Source: an uncultured Bacteroidales bacterium (GTDB lineage: Bacteria; Bacteroidota; Bacteroidia; Bacteroidales; Bacteroidaceae). Taken from it: a DNA stretch of 64,000 bases. The notes beneath the pieces are model-generated. The model saw only the letters and a program-made list of their open reading frames with translations. It ran no database searches and was not told the origin of the DNA. Location of the stretch: contig CACYBB010000006.1 of assembly GCA_902772585.1 (NCBI GenBank), positions 1-64,000 of the forward strand, in the 5' to 3' direction. Both the position numbers and the translations under genes were made by a program. Positions 15,330 to 24,113 of this stretch are shown here, piece by piece. Each line of letters opens with the position of its first letter. Position 1 is the stretch's first letter.

Positions 15330-16379
15330 TTATTTTTGTTCTTTTACTAGATAGACCAGTGTGGGCAGGTGGTCGCTATAGCCATCAAGCCATACGCCAC
15401 CAGCATGGGTACGCAGCGGATTGCCTTTGTAACGGCCATCCTGCTGGAACAGATAGTCACGACGGAAAATCTGTGCCTGCCAGAACTTCAACGTAGAATA
15501 GTCCTTCTTACCTTTCTGGTTCAGCAGAGAGTGTGAAAGGATAATCTGGTCGAAGAGGTTCCATGCACCATCATAGCGCAACGTACCTGTTCCGCTGGCA
15601 TGGATATTCCAGAAGGGGTTGAACAGACCACCGGGCTTCACATCGTCAATCTCGCGCTGGGCACCCAGAGCTTTCGACATAGAAGGATCAGCAGGGTCGT
15701 CGTTCATATCACCCATGATGAAGAGTTTTACATTGGGGTCGTCCTTCAGCAATGAGTCCTTCACGGCACGAATCTGCTTGCCACCCAATTCACGATAGTA
15801 GCTGACAGCACCACGTGAAGGCAGGTGGTTGACGATGATGGTGACATGCTCGTCAGCCAGTGTACCACTGACTACGAAGAAGCCACGGGTAGCACGACGG
15901 GCATCCTCAGGCTTATCATATATATACGGTACGAGCTTCACATTGCGAACAGAGAACAATGCGGGGTTGTATAACAGACCGCAGTCTACACCACGATGGT
16001 CAGGACCTTCAATCAACAAATGCTGCATGTTGCGCTTCTTCAGAGGCTCTTGCTCACAGAGGTCAGCCAGACAACCGTCATTCTCTACCTCAGAGACACC
16101 AATAGCTGCACAGCCTACCATAGGGAGTTTGTCTGTACCCAACTCAGCAAGCACACGTGCCATATTGCGCAGCTTATGCTTATACTTCAGGCCAGACCAC
16201 TTGTTCTTTCCGTCTGGCAAATACTCATAGTCATTGTGTCCTTCGTCATGAAGGGTATCAAAAAGGTTCTCAAGATTGTAGAAACCGATGGCATAAACAG
16301 AGTATTTCTTCTCCTGCGCCAGTACACTAATCGTTCCCACCAGGAACAAAGCAGCGATAGTCAATAATAGTTTTTTCAT
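15330..16379 (-). CDS. Exported endonuclease/exonuclease/phosphatase family protein
   Basis: 349 residues with a signal peptide (cleaved near A21-Q22). EEP-fold motifs in order: F-Y-N-L-E-N-L-F near the start (metal-binding Asn/Glu), G-V-S-E-V-E-N (metal Glu), N-H-L-P-S-R-G, M-G-D-M-N-D-D-P (catalytic Asp/Asn), and S-D-H-L-P at the end (catalytic His). The family cleaves phosphodiester or phosphate bonds in DNA, RNA, inositol phosphates or lipids; the exact substrate is not visible. Exported and upstream of uridine kinase in one operon, and divergent from a TonB-dependent receptor cluster, it could act in nucleic acid or phosphate scavenging, which is inference. Confidence 0.88.
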   Translation of the reverse strand: MKKLLLTIAALFLVGTISVLAQEKKYSVYAIGFYNLENLFDTLHDEGHNDYEYLPDGKNKWSGLKYKHKLRNMARVLAELGTDKLPMVGCAAIGVSEVENDGCLADLCEQEPLKKRNMQHLLIEGPDHRGVDCGLLYNPALFSVRNVKLVPYIYDKPEDARRATRGFFVVSGTLADEHVTIIVNHLPSRGAVSYYRELGGKQIRAVKDSLLKDDPNVKLFIMGDMNDDPADPSMSKALGAQREIDDVKPGGLFNPFWNIHASGTGTLRYDGAWNLFDQIILSHSLLNQKGKKDYSTLKFWQAQIFRRDYLFQQDGRYKGNPLRTHAGGVWLDGYSDHLPTLVYLVKEQK

Positions 16380-16494
16380 AGTTTTACATTTAAATTATCA
16401 GTTTATGGTGGCGAAGATACGCATTATTTTTGAGATATTCTAATTTTTTTCAAAAAAAAACTCAAAAAAATACTCTTTTTTGCATTTTATTCCT

Positions 16495-16502
16495 TATCTT
16501 TG
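16495..16502 (+). promoter_or_regulatory. Probable -7 box of the TonB-dependent receptor operon
   Basis: TATCTTTG, 40 bases before the ATG at 16542, in a very A/T-rich divergent intergenic region. No TTTG at the normal -33 distance, although TTTTTTG lies slightly closer. Confidence 0.55.
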
Positions 16503-16541
16503 CACCAAAACTATAAAATCGTTACTAAAAAACTAACGCTT

Positions 16542-19124
16542 ATGAAAAAACACCTTCAACTATTTGTGATGGCACTTTGCGTCGTAAGCACAGCATCAGC
16601 ACAGGTCAAGGAGACTCCTGTCGATTCTGATGTGAATGCCCAACTGACCGAAGAAGCCTTTACGTTCACTGAAGCTCAGATTGGTGGGGATGACGACGTC
16701 ACCCAAAACATCACCATCGTGGGCTCCAACAACAATGTGTATGCCAGCCAAGTGGGTTTCCGCTTCAGTGCTGCGAGATTTAAGTTCAGAGGTTACAACT
16801 CGAAGTACAACGAGATGTATATCAACGGCAACCCTGCCAATGATGCAGAACGTGGCGAGTTTAACTTCTCGTTCATCGGTGGTTTGAACAACCAGACACG
16901 TAATGTGGAGGCGGCGCTTCCTTTCGAGGACAACAACTTCGCCATGTCGTCACTGGCAGGTTCAAGCAACTACAATTTCCGTCCGAGTGCTATGGCTACT
17001 GGTTCACGTGTATCGCTGACCGGTGCCAACCGCAACTACACCATCCGCGGTATGTACACCTACAATACCGGTGTCATGCCAAATGGATGGGCTTTCTCGG
17101 GCAACCTCACCTACCGTTGGGCTAACATGGAGACCGCCAATGTCGAAGGTACATTCTACAACGCACTGAGCTACTTCCTTGGTGCCGAGAAGATCATCAA
17201 CGACAAGCACTCCGTCTCACTTGTTACCTGGGGTAACCCCACAGAACGTGGTGCACAGTCTGCATCTACTGATGAGATGTACTGGATTGCTAACAGCAAC
17301 TACTACAATCCAAACTGGGGTTATCAGGACGGCAAGAAGCGTAATGCACGTATCGTCAACAGCTTCACACCTTCTGCCTTGCTGACTTGGGACTACAAGA
17401 TCAACGACGACATGAAATTGGTTACCAGTCTGTTGGGTAAGTACTCTATGTACAGCAGCACACGTCTGAACTACAACAATGCCACCAACCCGGCTCCTGA
17501 CTACTACAGTATGATGCCCTCCTACTATTACGATGTATGGGAACCATATAAAGGTGATCGTAGTGAAACTGCTCTTAAGAATTGGCAGTCTGCCTACGAC
17601 TACTTGAGCGCATCGAAGGCTAACCGTCAGCTTAACTGGGATGGTATGTACTATGCCAACAAGGCTGCCAATGTTCAGAATGCGGATGCTATGTACTACC
17701 AGCAGGCCTACCACGACGACCAGTTGGCATTCAGCCTCAGCAGCACGCTGACCACTCGTCTGAGCAAGAACTCACAGTTGAACCTTGGTTTCAACCTTTC
17801 TACCAACAAGGGTATGCACTACCAGACGATGGAAGACCTGCTGGGTGCCAAATATTTCCACAATGTCAACACCTACGCAGTTGGTGAGTATGCTGAGGAT
17901 TCTCCTGAAGTACAATATGACCTGAACAACCCCAACGCTGTGGTGAAGGAAGGTGACCGCTTCGGTTACGACTATAATGTCTTCGTCAACAAGGCAACGG
18001 CTTGGACGGGCTATTCTGTCGACTTTACCAAACTGCATTTCTTTGTAAGCGGTCGTGTAGCAGGTACCAGCATCCAGCGTGACGGTAAGATGCGTAACGG
18101 TCTCGCCAAGGACAACTCTTATGGCAAGGGCGGTACTGCCAAATTCCTGGACGGTGGTGGTAAGTTCGGCTTGCATTACACATTAGGTAAAGGTGTAGCA
18201 ATGATGCTCGGTGCCGGTTATGAGTGGAAGGCTCCTACAGCCCGTACCGCTTTCATTGCACCACAGGTCAACAACGACTTTGCAAAGGATTTGAAAGTAG
18301 AGCGTAACCTGAGCGCTGAGTTCGGCATGATGTTCACCTTCCCTTGGTTGAAAGCCAACATCAATGGTTACTACAGCCGCTTGGAGGACGTCACCGAGTA
18401 TTCGATGTACTACGACGATATTGAGCACTCCTTCTCCTATGTATCATTAACAGGTATCAACAAGGAGTATTACGGTGTTGAACTGGGTTTGAACTTCAAG
18501 GTTACTGAGTTGTTTAGCATCAAGGCCTTGGGTACTATCAGCGAGGCTAAGTACATCAACAACGCTAACGTTACCTATATGCTGTCAAATGCCGAGCCTG
18601 ACGCCAAGACGGGTAGCATCTACCATGAAGACATCTGCGTCAACAAGGGTATGCGCGAAGGCGGTACGCCACTGGCAGCAGCCAGCATTGACCTGTCATA
18701 CCATTGGAATTACTGGTATTTCGACCTCATCGGTAACTACTATGATAATATTTACCTTTATTATTCACCTGTTACCCGCTACTACAATAATTTGCCTGAT
18801 GCTGACAATGACGGGATTCGCGAGTACTATAATACAGAAGGAGATCCTGTATTCCCAGAAGGCCAAGCAAAAGGCAAGGGTGGATTCATGCTCGACGCTT
18901 CTATCAGCAAGAGCTTCCGTCTGAAGAAGGGTCAGCTCAGAGTAAACCTCATGGTTTCTAACATTCTGAACAACACCAAGATTTGTACAGGTGGTATGGA
19001 GCAAAACCGTCGCGACTATAGTGAGGAAGGAACTCCAATGCGTACTTACGATTTCTTTAACAGCCCCAAGAAGTTCTATGCCAACGGCATTAACGGAATG
19101 CTTCAGTTTACTTACTTGTTCTAA
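16542..19124 (+). CDS. TonB-dependent receptor-like outer-membrane protein
   Basis: 860 residues from the ATG at 16542, chosen because it starts a clean signal peptide (M-K-K-H-L-Q-L-F to A-S-A-Q). No carboxypeptidase-regulatory domain precedes the plug. Residues 40-170 resemble a plug (F-R-G-Y-N-S-K-Y-N-E-M-Y-I-N-G) and the remainder is a beta-barrel with alternating aromatic strands, ending in Q-F-T-Y-L-F with the terminal Phe usual for outer-membrane barrels. Substrate unknown. It heads an operon with two lipoproteins that carry DUF5689/OB-fold domains, a gene set often found near secreted nucleases in Bacteroidetes. It lacks a SusD partner. Confidence 0.82.
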   Translation: MKKHLQLFVMALCVVSTASAQVKETPVDSDVNAQLTEEAFTFTEAQIGGDDDVTQNITIVGSNNNVYASQVGFRFSAARFKFRGYNSKYNEMYINGNPANDAERGEFNFSFIGGLNNQTRNVEAALPFEDNNFAMSSLAGSSNYNFRPSAMATGSRVSLTGANRNYTIRGMYTYNTGVMPNGWAFSGNLTYRWANMETANVEGTFYNALSYFLGAEKIINDKHSVSLVTWGNPTERGAQSASTDEMYWIANSNYYNPNWGYQDGKKRNARIVNSFTPSALLTWDYKINDDMKLVTSLLGKYSMYSSTRLNYNNATNPAPDYYSMMPSYYYDVWEPYKGDRSETALKNWQSAYDYLSASKANRQLNWDGMYYANKAANVQNADAMYYQQAYHDDQLAFSLSSTLTTRLSKNSQLNLGFNLSTNKGMHYQTMEDLLGAKYFHNVNTYAVGEYAEDSPEVQYDLNNPNAVVKEGDRFGYDYNVFVNKATAWTGYSVDFTKLHFFVSGRVAGTSIQRDGKMRNGLAKDNSYGKGGTAKFLDGGGKFGLHYTLGKGVAMMLGAGYEWKAPTARTAFIAPQVNNDFAKDLKVERNLSAEFGMMFTFPWLKANINGYYSRLEDVTEYSMYYDDIEHSFSYVSLTGINKEYYGVELGLNFKVTELFSIKALGTISEAKYINNANVTYMLSNAEPDAKTGSIYHEDICVNKGMREGGTPLAAASIDLSYHWNYWYFDLIGNYYDNIYLYYSPVTRYYNNLPDADNDGIREYYNTEGDPVFPEGQAKGKGGFMLDASISKSFRLKKGQLRVNLMVSNILNNTKICTGGMEQNRRDYSEEGTPMRTYDFFNSPKKFYANGINGMLQFTYLF

Positions 19125-19145
19125 ACTAAAAGGAGGATACAACAT

Positions 19146-20024
19146 ATGAAGAACATTAAATATTATATCTTCGCTGCCGTTTGCGGCCTATTTGCAGCCT
19201 GTCAGAACGGTGATTGGGATGAGCCAAACCTCTCTACTGCACCTTATGGCAACAACGACATTAAGGAAACCAATGTCATCACTATTCAGCAATTGATTGA
19301 CAAGTATCCTAATGTGTTTGCCAGCACTGACGAGAACGCCCTCATCGAAGAAGACATTCAGATAAGAGGATGGGTAACAGGTAATGACGTGGGTGGCAAC
19401 CTCTACAAGCAGTTCTGCCTGCAGGACGACTCTCGCGGCATCATCATCGCCGTCAATCAGGGTGGTCTCTGCGGTTACCTGCCCCTCGGTCAGGAAATCC
19501 TGATAAATTTGAAGGGTCTTTACATTGGTGGCTACCGCAAGCAGCCAGAGTTAGGCGCGCCCTACAATGGAAGCAGTATCGGTCGTATGTCTAAGGACAT
19601 TTGGAATCAACATTTCAAAATCGTTAAGTATATCAATGACGTTAAAGCCGATCAGATTCAGCCTGTAGAGTTTGATGCAGCTTTCCAAAAGGACATGAAT
19701 GGTAACTGTGCCAAATTAGTAACCATCAAGAACGTGACTTTCACTGATGCTGATGGTAAAAATGTATTTGCGCCTCAAGGTACTAGCAACACCAATCGCC
19801 AGATGAAACAGAATGGTAAGGATTTAGGTTCGAACATTGTCATTCGCACCAGCAGCTATGCAGACTTTGCTGGCGAAAAGCTGCCATACGACGAAGCCAA
19901 GAAAGAGCCTATCGTTTGTAACATCACTGGTATTGCAACCCGTTACAACTCAACATGGCAGATTCTGATTCGCAGTTCCAAAGATATAACTGACACTAAT
20001 GGTAATCCATTAATTCTGAAATAA
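19146..20024 (+). CDS. DUF5689-type surface lipoprotein
   Basis: 292 residues. Lipobox L-F-A-A-C (C19). Residues 45-270 match the DUF5689 pattern: T-I-Q-Q-L-I, I-Q-I-R-G-W-V-T-G-N-D, a strand with F-C-L-Q-D-D-S-R-G-I-I-I, and G-Q-E-I-L-I-N-L-K-G-L-Y-I-G, which is an OB-fold-like beta barrel. Such proteins are encoded next to TonB receptors and extracellular nucleases, but their ligand is not established. 21 bases after the receptor gene with an AGGAGG-like sequence just upstream, rare in this window. Expected at the outer membrane as a partner of the receptor. Confidence 0.78.
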   Translation: MKNIKYYIFAAVCGLFAACQNGDWDEPNLSTAPYGNNDIKETNVITIQQLIDKYPNVFASTDENALIEEDIQIRGWVTGNDVGGNLYKQFCLQDDSRGIIIAVNQGGLCGYLPLGQEILINLKGLYIGGYRKQPELGAPYNGSSIGRMSKDIWNQHFKIVKYINDVKADQIQPVEFDAAFQKDMNGNCAKLVTIKNVTFTDADGKNVFAPQGTSNTNRQMKQNGKDLGSNIVIRTSSYADFAGEKLPYDEAKKEPIVCNITGIATRYNSTWQILIRSSKDITDTNGNPLILK

Positions 20025-20056
20025 CCTTTTTATCGAAAACTTAAAATACTATTCAT

Positions 20057-21817
20057 ATGAAAAAGACTATTAAATCACTGCTTGCAATAGCAGTTGCAGC
20101 ATTCGCATTTACAGCATGCTCTGACGTTCCAGAGCCTTATGACATTCCAGGCACCAGTGGTGGAGGAGGCACAGGGTCTGAAATTTACTCTTCAACAAAC
20201 TTTAAAACAGGCTGGATACTCAAGAGCATTACTCCTGATCAAGCATGGAGTCAAGGAAACTCTTATGTCCAGGCAACTGGTTACCAGAAATGGGATGGTG
20301 CTGAGAGCAAATCTAATCGAGCAGTTAAGAGTTGGCTCGTATCTCCCTCTATCAATACCACAGGTCATGAGAATGTAAAATTCAAGTTCGATAACACCAT
20401 TAAGTATACGAACAATGTTTCTGGTTGGGAGGCTTACCACAAAGTATATGCTACCAGCAACTACAATGAGAGTGATATCAGTGCCTCTACATGGGTAGAG
20501 TTGGACTTCAAACCCGTATCTTCACCATACAGCGACTGGACTCTTTACACATCTGGTGAGATACAACTGCCGGCATCCTTGGTTGGTAAAGAATCTATTC
20601 GTTTCGGTTTCTATTTCGAGGCACCATCAAATGCCTCTACAACTTGGGAACTTATGAACTTTGTTGTTGAGGACGGTATTGCAAATAACGAGCCAGAGCC
20701 GGAACCGCAGCCAGAAGGTGAAGTAAAGGCTGTCACTATTGACGCATTCATTGCTGCATCTGTAAGCACGACGGACTGGTATCAATTGACTGGAACAATT
20801 AAGAACCTTAAGGATGGTGACCAATATGGTAATTTCGACATTGAAGATGCAACGGGTTCTGTATACGTTTATGGTCTAACTGCTGAAAAGGGCGGTGAAA
20901 GTAAGAAATTCCAAGAACTGGTTGCTGCTAAAGGTATAGCTAATGGCAAGAAGATTACCATTATTGGTAACCGTGGAGAATACAATAGTAAAATTGAGGT
21001 ACTGAATGCATACTTTGTAAGCATTGAAGGAGAGGCTACCCCTGACCCAGAACCACAACCAACCGGCGACACAGATGGTTCAGAGGCAAAGCCATATACT
21101 GTAGCTGACGCAATTGCTGCAGCTTCTGGAACTGAGAAATATGTAAAAGCATACATCGTAGGTTGGATTGATGGTCAGGTTCTGAGTTCTGGTGCTCATT
21201 TCGATGGTAACGCAACAGTAGCTTCTAACATCCTTATTGCTGATTCACCTGACGAGACGGATGTTGCTAAGTGTATGCCAGTCCAGTTACCTTCTGGAGC
21301 TGTTCGCACCGCTGTTAACCTAAAGGATAAGCCTGATAATTATAAGAAAGAAATTCTGCTCAATGGTAACATTGAAAAATATTTCGGTGTTCCTGGTATC
21401 AAGAGTACAGGATATGCCAAGATTGGTGATACTGAAGCTGGTACGAAGCCTGGTGGTAGTGAAGGCGGCGAACAAGGTGGCGGTGGTGACACCCCCCCGA
21501 GTGGTGATGCTCAGGCTGTAACAATTGCCCAGTTTAACGCTGCTGCAGTAAGCAATGACGTATGGTATCAGCTGACTGGCACTATCAGCAACCTAAAAGA
21601 CGGTGACAAGTACGGAAATTTCGATCTTACTGACGAGACGGGTTCAGTATATGTCTATGGTCTGCTCTCTGAAAAGGGAGGAGCCAAGCAAAAGTTCCAG
21701 GATCTTGTTACTGCGAAGGGGGTTGCTAACGGCAAGAAGATTACTATTATTGGTAACCGTGGTGAATACCAGAACAAGATTGAGGTTGTGAACGCATACT
21801 TCGTAAGTATCGAGTAA
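20057..21817 (+). CDS. Lipoprotein with choice-of-anchor domain and duplicated OB-fold domains
   Basis: 586 residues. Lipobox F-A-F-T-A-C (C21). Domains: jelly-roll/choice-of-anchor-like region (45-210), Pro/Glu linker, OB-fold-like domain A (about 225-330), linker P-D-P-E-P-Q-P, DUF6359-like domain (345-460), Gly/Ser/Pro linker, OB-fold-like domain B (about 490-586). Domains A and B are near copies: both contain W-Y-Q-L-T-G-T-I, N-L-K-D-G-D, Y-G-N-F-D, V-Y-V-Y-G-L, G-K-K-I-T-I-I-G-N-R-G-E-Y and end A-Y-F-V-S-I-E. OB-folds of this type are common in secreted nucleic-acid-binding proteins. Last gene of the receptor operon; a hairpin follows. Likely a surface-exposed binding protein. Confidence 0.78.
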   Translation: MKKTIKSLLAIAVAAFAFTACSDVPEPYDIPGTSGGGGTGSEIYSSTNFKTGWILKSITPDQAWSQGNSYVQATGYQKWDGAESKSNRAVKSWLVSPSINTTGHENVKFKFDNTIKYTNNVSGWEAYHKVYATSNYNESDISASTWVELDFKPVSSPYSDWTLYTSGEIQLPASLVGKESIRFGFYFEAPSNASTTWELMNFVVEDGIANNEPEPEPQPEGEVKAVTIDAFIAASVSTTDWYQLTGTIKNLKDGDQYGNFDIEDATGSVYVYGLTAEKGGESKKFQELVAAKGIANGKKITIIGNRGEYNSKIEVLNAYFVSIEGEATPDPEPQPTGDTDGSEAKPYTVADAIAAASGTEKYVKAYIVGWIDGQVLSSGAHFDGNATVASNILIADSPDETDVAKCMPVQLPSGAVRTAVNLKDKPDNYKKEILLNGNIEKYFGVPGIKSTGYAKIGDTEAGTKPGGSEGGEQGGGGDTPPSGDAQAVTIAQFNAAAVSNDVWYQLTGTISNLKDGDKYGNFDLTDETGSVYVYGLLSEKGGAKQKFQDLVTAKGVANGKKITIIGNRGEYQNKIEVVNAYFVSIE

Positions 21818-21842
21818 TCCCTACCTTATTCTATTATATACG

Positions 21843-21872
21843 GCTGCACCCCACCCTGGCGTGCAGCTGTTT
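21843..21872 (+). terminator. Terminator after the receptor/lipoprotein operon
   Basis: GCTGCAC, 11-base loop, GTGCAGC, followed by TGTTTTG. Starts 25 bases after the stop codon. Confidence 0.7.
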
Positions 21873-22009
21873 TGTAAGAAATGGGAATACCACATGCAAC
21901 GACGAACAATCTCGCGTGAGCAATGCCTAATACTTAACAGATTGGTAGAGGCTATCGCGCTTCCATAGGCATATTAACTCATGCCATAAGATAAATTATT
22001 CGCAAAATA

Positions 22010-22041
22010 TTTGCGTAGTCCAAAAAAAGTTCGTACCTTTG
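22010..22041 (+). promoter_or_regulatory. Promoter of the L31 gene
   Basis: TTTG at 22010-22013, 20-base spacer, TACCTTTG at 22034-22041. The leader then runs through a 14-base direct repeat before the ATG at 22093. Confidence 0.75.
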
Positions 22042-22065
22042 CAGCCTGATTGTGAACATATATCA

Positions 22066-22092
22066 ATTAACAAGTAATAATTAACAAGTAAA
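22066..22092 (+). repeat. Tandem 14-base (2 x 7) repeat before the L31 start
   Basis: ATTAACAAGTAATA followed by ATTAACAAGTAAA, immediately next to the start codon. Fits the 7-base period seen at other gene junctions. Confidence 0.6.
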
Positions 22093-22296
22093 ATGAAAAA
22101 AGGTATTCATCCAGAAAACTATCGCCCCGTCGTGTTTAAGGACATGTCCAACGGCGATATGTTCCTTTACCCCGTGGTAAAGATTGAAATTTCGAGCACT
22201 TCTCACCCCTTCTACACTGGTAAGAGCAAGCTCGTCGACACCGCTGGTCGTGTTGATAAGTTCATGAGCCGCTACGGTAAGGCTGCGAAGAAATAA
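22093..22296 (+). CDS. rpmE2: Ribosomal protein L31 type B, with apparent internal deletion
   Basis: 67 residues. N-terminus [19 protein letters not shown] and C-terminus [21 protein letters not shown] are diagnostic for the Cys-less type B L31 of the 50S subunit. From memory, type B proteins are 80-85 residues and contain about 16-17 residues between M-F-L (25) and Y-P-V-V-K-I-E-I-S, roughly S-x-S-T-x-x-T-K-E-T-I-E-F-E-G-E-T. Here M-F-L is followed at once by Y-P-V-V, so that beta-hairpin loop is missing in frame. The gene has its own promoter and terminator and looks expressed. The deletion may be genuine or an assembly error. Confidence 0.9.
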   Translation: MKKGIHPENYRPVVFKDMSNGDMFLYPVVKIEISSTSHPFYTGKSKLVDTAGRVDKFMSRYGKAAKK

Positions 22297-22321
22297 GATA
22301 CTATATTTCAAGCAAGACTTA

Positions 22322-22372
22322 TAAAGGTGCGTACAGGGTAGTTGCATATGCCTTGTAGGCACCTTTACCTTT
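22322..22372 (+). terminator. Terminator of the L31 gene
   Basis: Long stem: TAAAGGTGC pairs with GCACCTTTA, and inside it TACAGG pairs with CCTTGTA. Followed by CCTTTC. Confidence 0.65.
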
Positions 22373-22425
22373 CAAAAGAACAATTACTACAACAACAGAC
22401 AAAAACAACTAAAAAATCCGAAACT

Positions 22426-23415
22426 ATGAAACAACTCAATTTATTTTTATCAGCACTGATGTTCATCGCTTTCGTAAGTTGCGAAGCCGATGACGACGAC
22501 AAGTTGCCGAAAGGCTCTGGTGGCGACGGAGGTGGCGGGAAAGCCGGCTCTGCAGCATTGGTCGTGACAAACGGCACATCTGGAGACTCGAAGAACACAA
22601 ACAAGAACGCTACAGGCAACGACAATCTGGACTCACGCTATGAGATTCCGCACATCATTGGTGGTAACGACAACTACATTCTGATTCGTAGTACCGATGC
22701 CTACGGCATCAACTACATCATAGAGTGGAACAACAGCAAAAAAGCCCAGCGCTGGACAGCCTTCCAGATGTATAACGGCAATAGCGGTACCAGCTGGAAC
22801 CGTAATTACTGGCAGAACCAGACAGACAACGAATGGGCGATGAAGAACCTGCAGGACTATGGCTATGCCGATCCGTTCCAGCCAGACCCAGACCTGCCCA
22901 AAGAAGTACGTACAGAGTTGAGCGACTATAAGGGCTCGGGCTACTCTCGTGGACACATCTGTGCCTCTGCCGACCGTCTGAACTCCATGCAAGCCAATGA
23001 GCAGACATTCTATCTGTCGAATATGATGCCCCAAACCAGCAAACTGAACGAAGGGACATGGGCCAATATGGAGAATCAGGTTCGCAAATGGAATGACAAC
23101 AAATACCGCGAGACCTTGTATGTTGTCAAGGGTGGTACCATAGACGACCAGCACCTCCTTTCACCTGCTAAAACAGGACTGGTAGTACCTGAATATTTCT
23201 TCATGGGTATCGTCAGCAAGTTAAGCAACAAGTATCGTGGCATCGCCTTTATCCTGGAGCATGCTAACCCTGGAAACAAGGCTGCTCCCAAAAACTATGT
23301 ATTCACCATCGACCAGTTGGAACAGATGACAGGCATCGATTTCTTCTGCAATCTGCCCGACGACATTGAAAAAGAAGTAGAGGCTAACGTAGACCGTAGC
23401 TTCTGGGGTATGTAA
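22426..23415 (+). CDS. DNA/RNA non-specific endonuclease lipoprotein
   Basis: 329 residues from the ATG at 22426, preferred over an upstream frame because it begins a lipoprotein signal (F-I-A-F-V-S-C, C20). An acidic and Gly-rich linker leads to a beta-beta-alpha-metal nuclease domain: G-Y-S-R-G-H-I-C (the D/S-R-G-H catalytic motif), then F-Y-L-S-N-M-M-P-Q and an N-x-G-x-W-x-x-M-E motif with the metal Asn. The family cuts single- and double-stranded DNA and RNA without sequence preference. The lipid anchor suggests activity at the outer surface or in the periplasm, fitting nucleic-acid scavenging together with the receptor operon upstream and uridine kinase. Confidence 0.9.
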   Translation: MKQLNLFLSALMFIAFVSCEADDDDKLPKGSGGDGGGGKAGSAALVVTNGTSGDSKNTNKNATGNDNLDSRYEIPHIIGGNDNYILIRSTDAYGINYIIEWNNSKKAQRWTAFQMYNGNSGTSWNRNYWQNQTDNEWAMKNLQDYGYADPFQPDPDLPKEVRTELSDYKGSGYSRGHICASADRLNSMQANEQTFYLSNMMPQTSKLNEGTWANMENQVRKWNDNKYRETLYVVKGGTIDDQHLLSPAKTGLVVPEYFFMGIVSKLSNKYRGIAFILEHANPGNKAAPKNYVFTIDQLEQMTGIDFFCNLPDDIEKEVEANVDRSFWGM

Positions 23416-23441
23416 AATATATCGCAAAAAAATGTAAAACC

Positions 23442-23473
23442 TTTGGTTATCCCACAGAAAAGTCGTATCTTTG
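23442..23473 (+). promoter_or_regulatory. Promoter of the glutathione peroxidase / thioredoxin reductase unit
   Basis: TTTG at 23442-23445, 20-base spacer, TATCTTTG at 23466-23473. ATG at 23531. Confidence 0.75.
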
Positions 23474-23530
23474 CTGCAAGCAATGATACGACTTTTATAA
23501 TGCAATAAAATATACAACAAAAACAACACA

Positions 23531-24082
23531 ATGAAAACCGTTTACGACTACACTGTCAAAGACAGAAAAGGAAAAGATGTTTCACTGAAAGAGTATGCCA
23601 ACGAAGTACTGTTGATTGTCAACACCGCCACGAAGTGCGGCTTCACCCCCCAGTACGATGAACTGGAAGCCCTGTACAAGAAGTACCACGCCGAGGGTTT
23701 CGAGATTCTCGACTTCCCCTGCAACCAGTTTGGACAGCAGGCTCCTGGTACTGACGAGAGTATCCATGAGTTCTGTAAACTGAACTTCGGCACCGAATTC
23801 CCCCGTTTCAAGAAGGTTAAGGTCAATGGCGACGATGCTGAGCCCCTCTTCCAGTTCCTCAAAGAACAGAAAGGTTTTGCTGGTTGGGATATGGAACACC
23901 CCATCGCCCACATCCTCGACGACATGCTGACCAAGGCTGATCCTGACTACAAGCAGAAAGCAGACATCAAGTGGAACTTCACCAAATTCTTGATTAACAA
24001 GAAGGGACAAGTCATCGCCCGTTTCGAGCCTACTGAGAAAATCGAGAATATCGCCAAGCAAATCGAAGAATTGCTGAAATAA
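23531..24082 (+). CDS. Glutathione peroxidase family thiol peroxidase
   Basis: 183 residues, usual size. Peroxidatic C36 in N-T-A-T-K-C-G-F-T, then D-F-P-C-N-Q-F-G with the resolving-type Cys and catalytic Gln, and I-K-W-N-F-T-K-F-L with the catalytic Trp and Asn. Bacterial members with Cys instead of selenocysteine usually use thioredoxin rather than glutathione. The gene for thioredoxin reductase follows after 31 bases in the same direction, which supports a thioredoxin-dependent peroxide defence unit in the cytoplasm. Confidence 0.93.
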   Translation: MKTVYDYTVKDRKGKDVSLKEYANEVLLIVNTATKCGFTPQYDELEALYKKYHAEGFEILDFPCNQFGQQAPGTDESIHEFCKLNFGTEFPRFKKVKVNGDDAEPLFQFLKEQKGFAGWDMEHPIAHILDDMLTKADPDYKQKADIKWNFTKFLINKKGQVIARFEPTEKIENIAKQIEELLK

Positions 24083-24089
24083 GTTCCCC

Positions 24090-24110
24090 ATTCATAATTC
24101 ATCGTTCATA
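24090..24110 (+). repeat. Heptamer tandem tract before trxB
   Basis: ATTCATA, ATTCATC, GTTCATA, then ATT and the ATG at 24114. Three units of 7 bases. Confidence 0.7.
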
Positions 24111-24113
24111 ATT

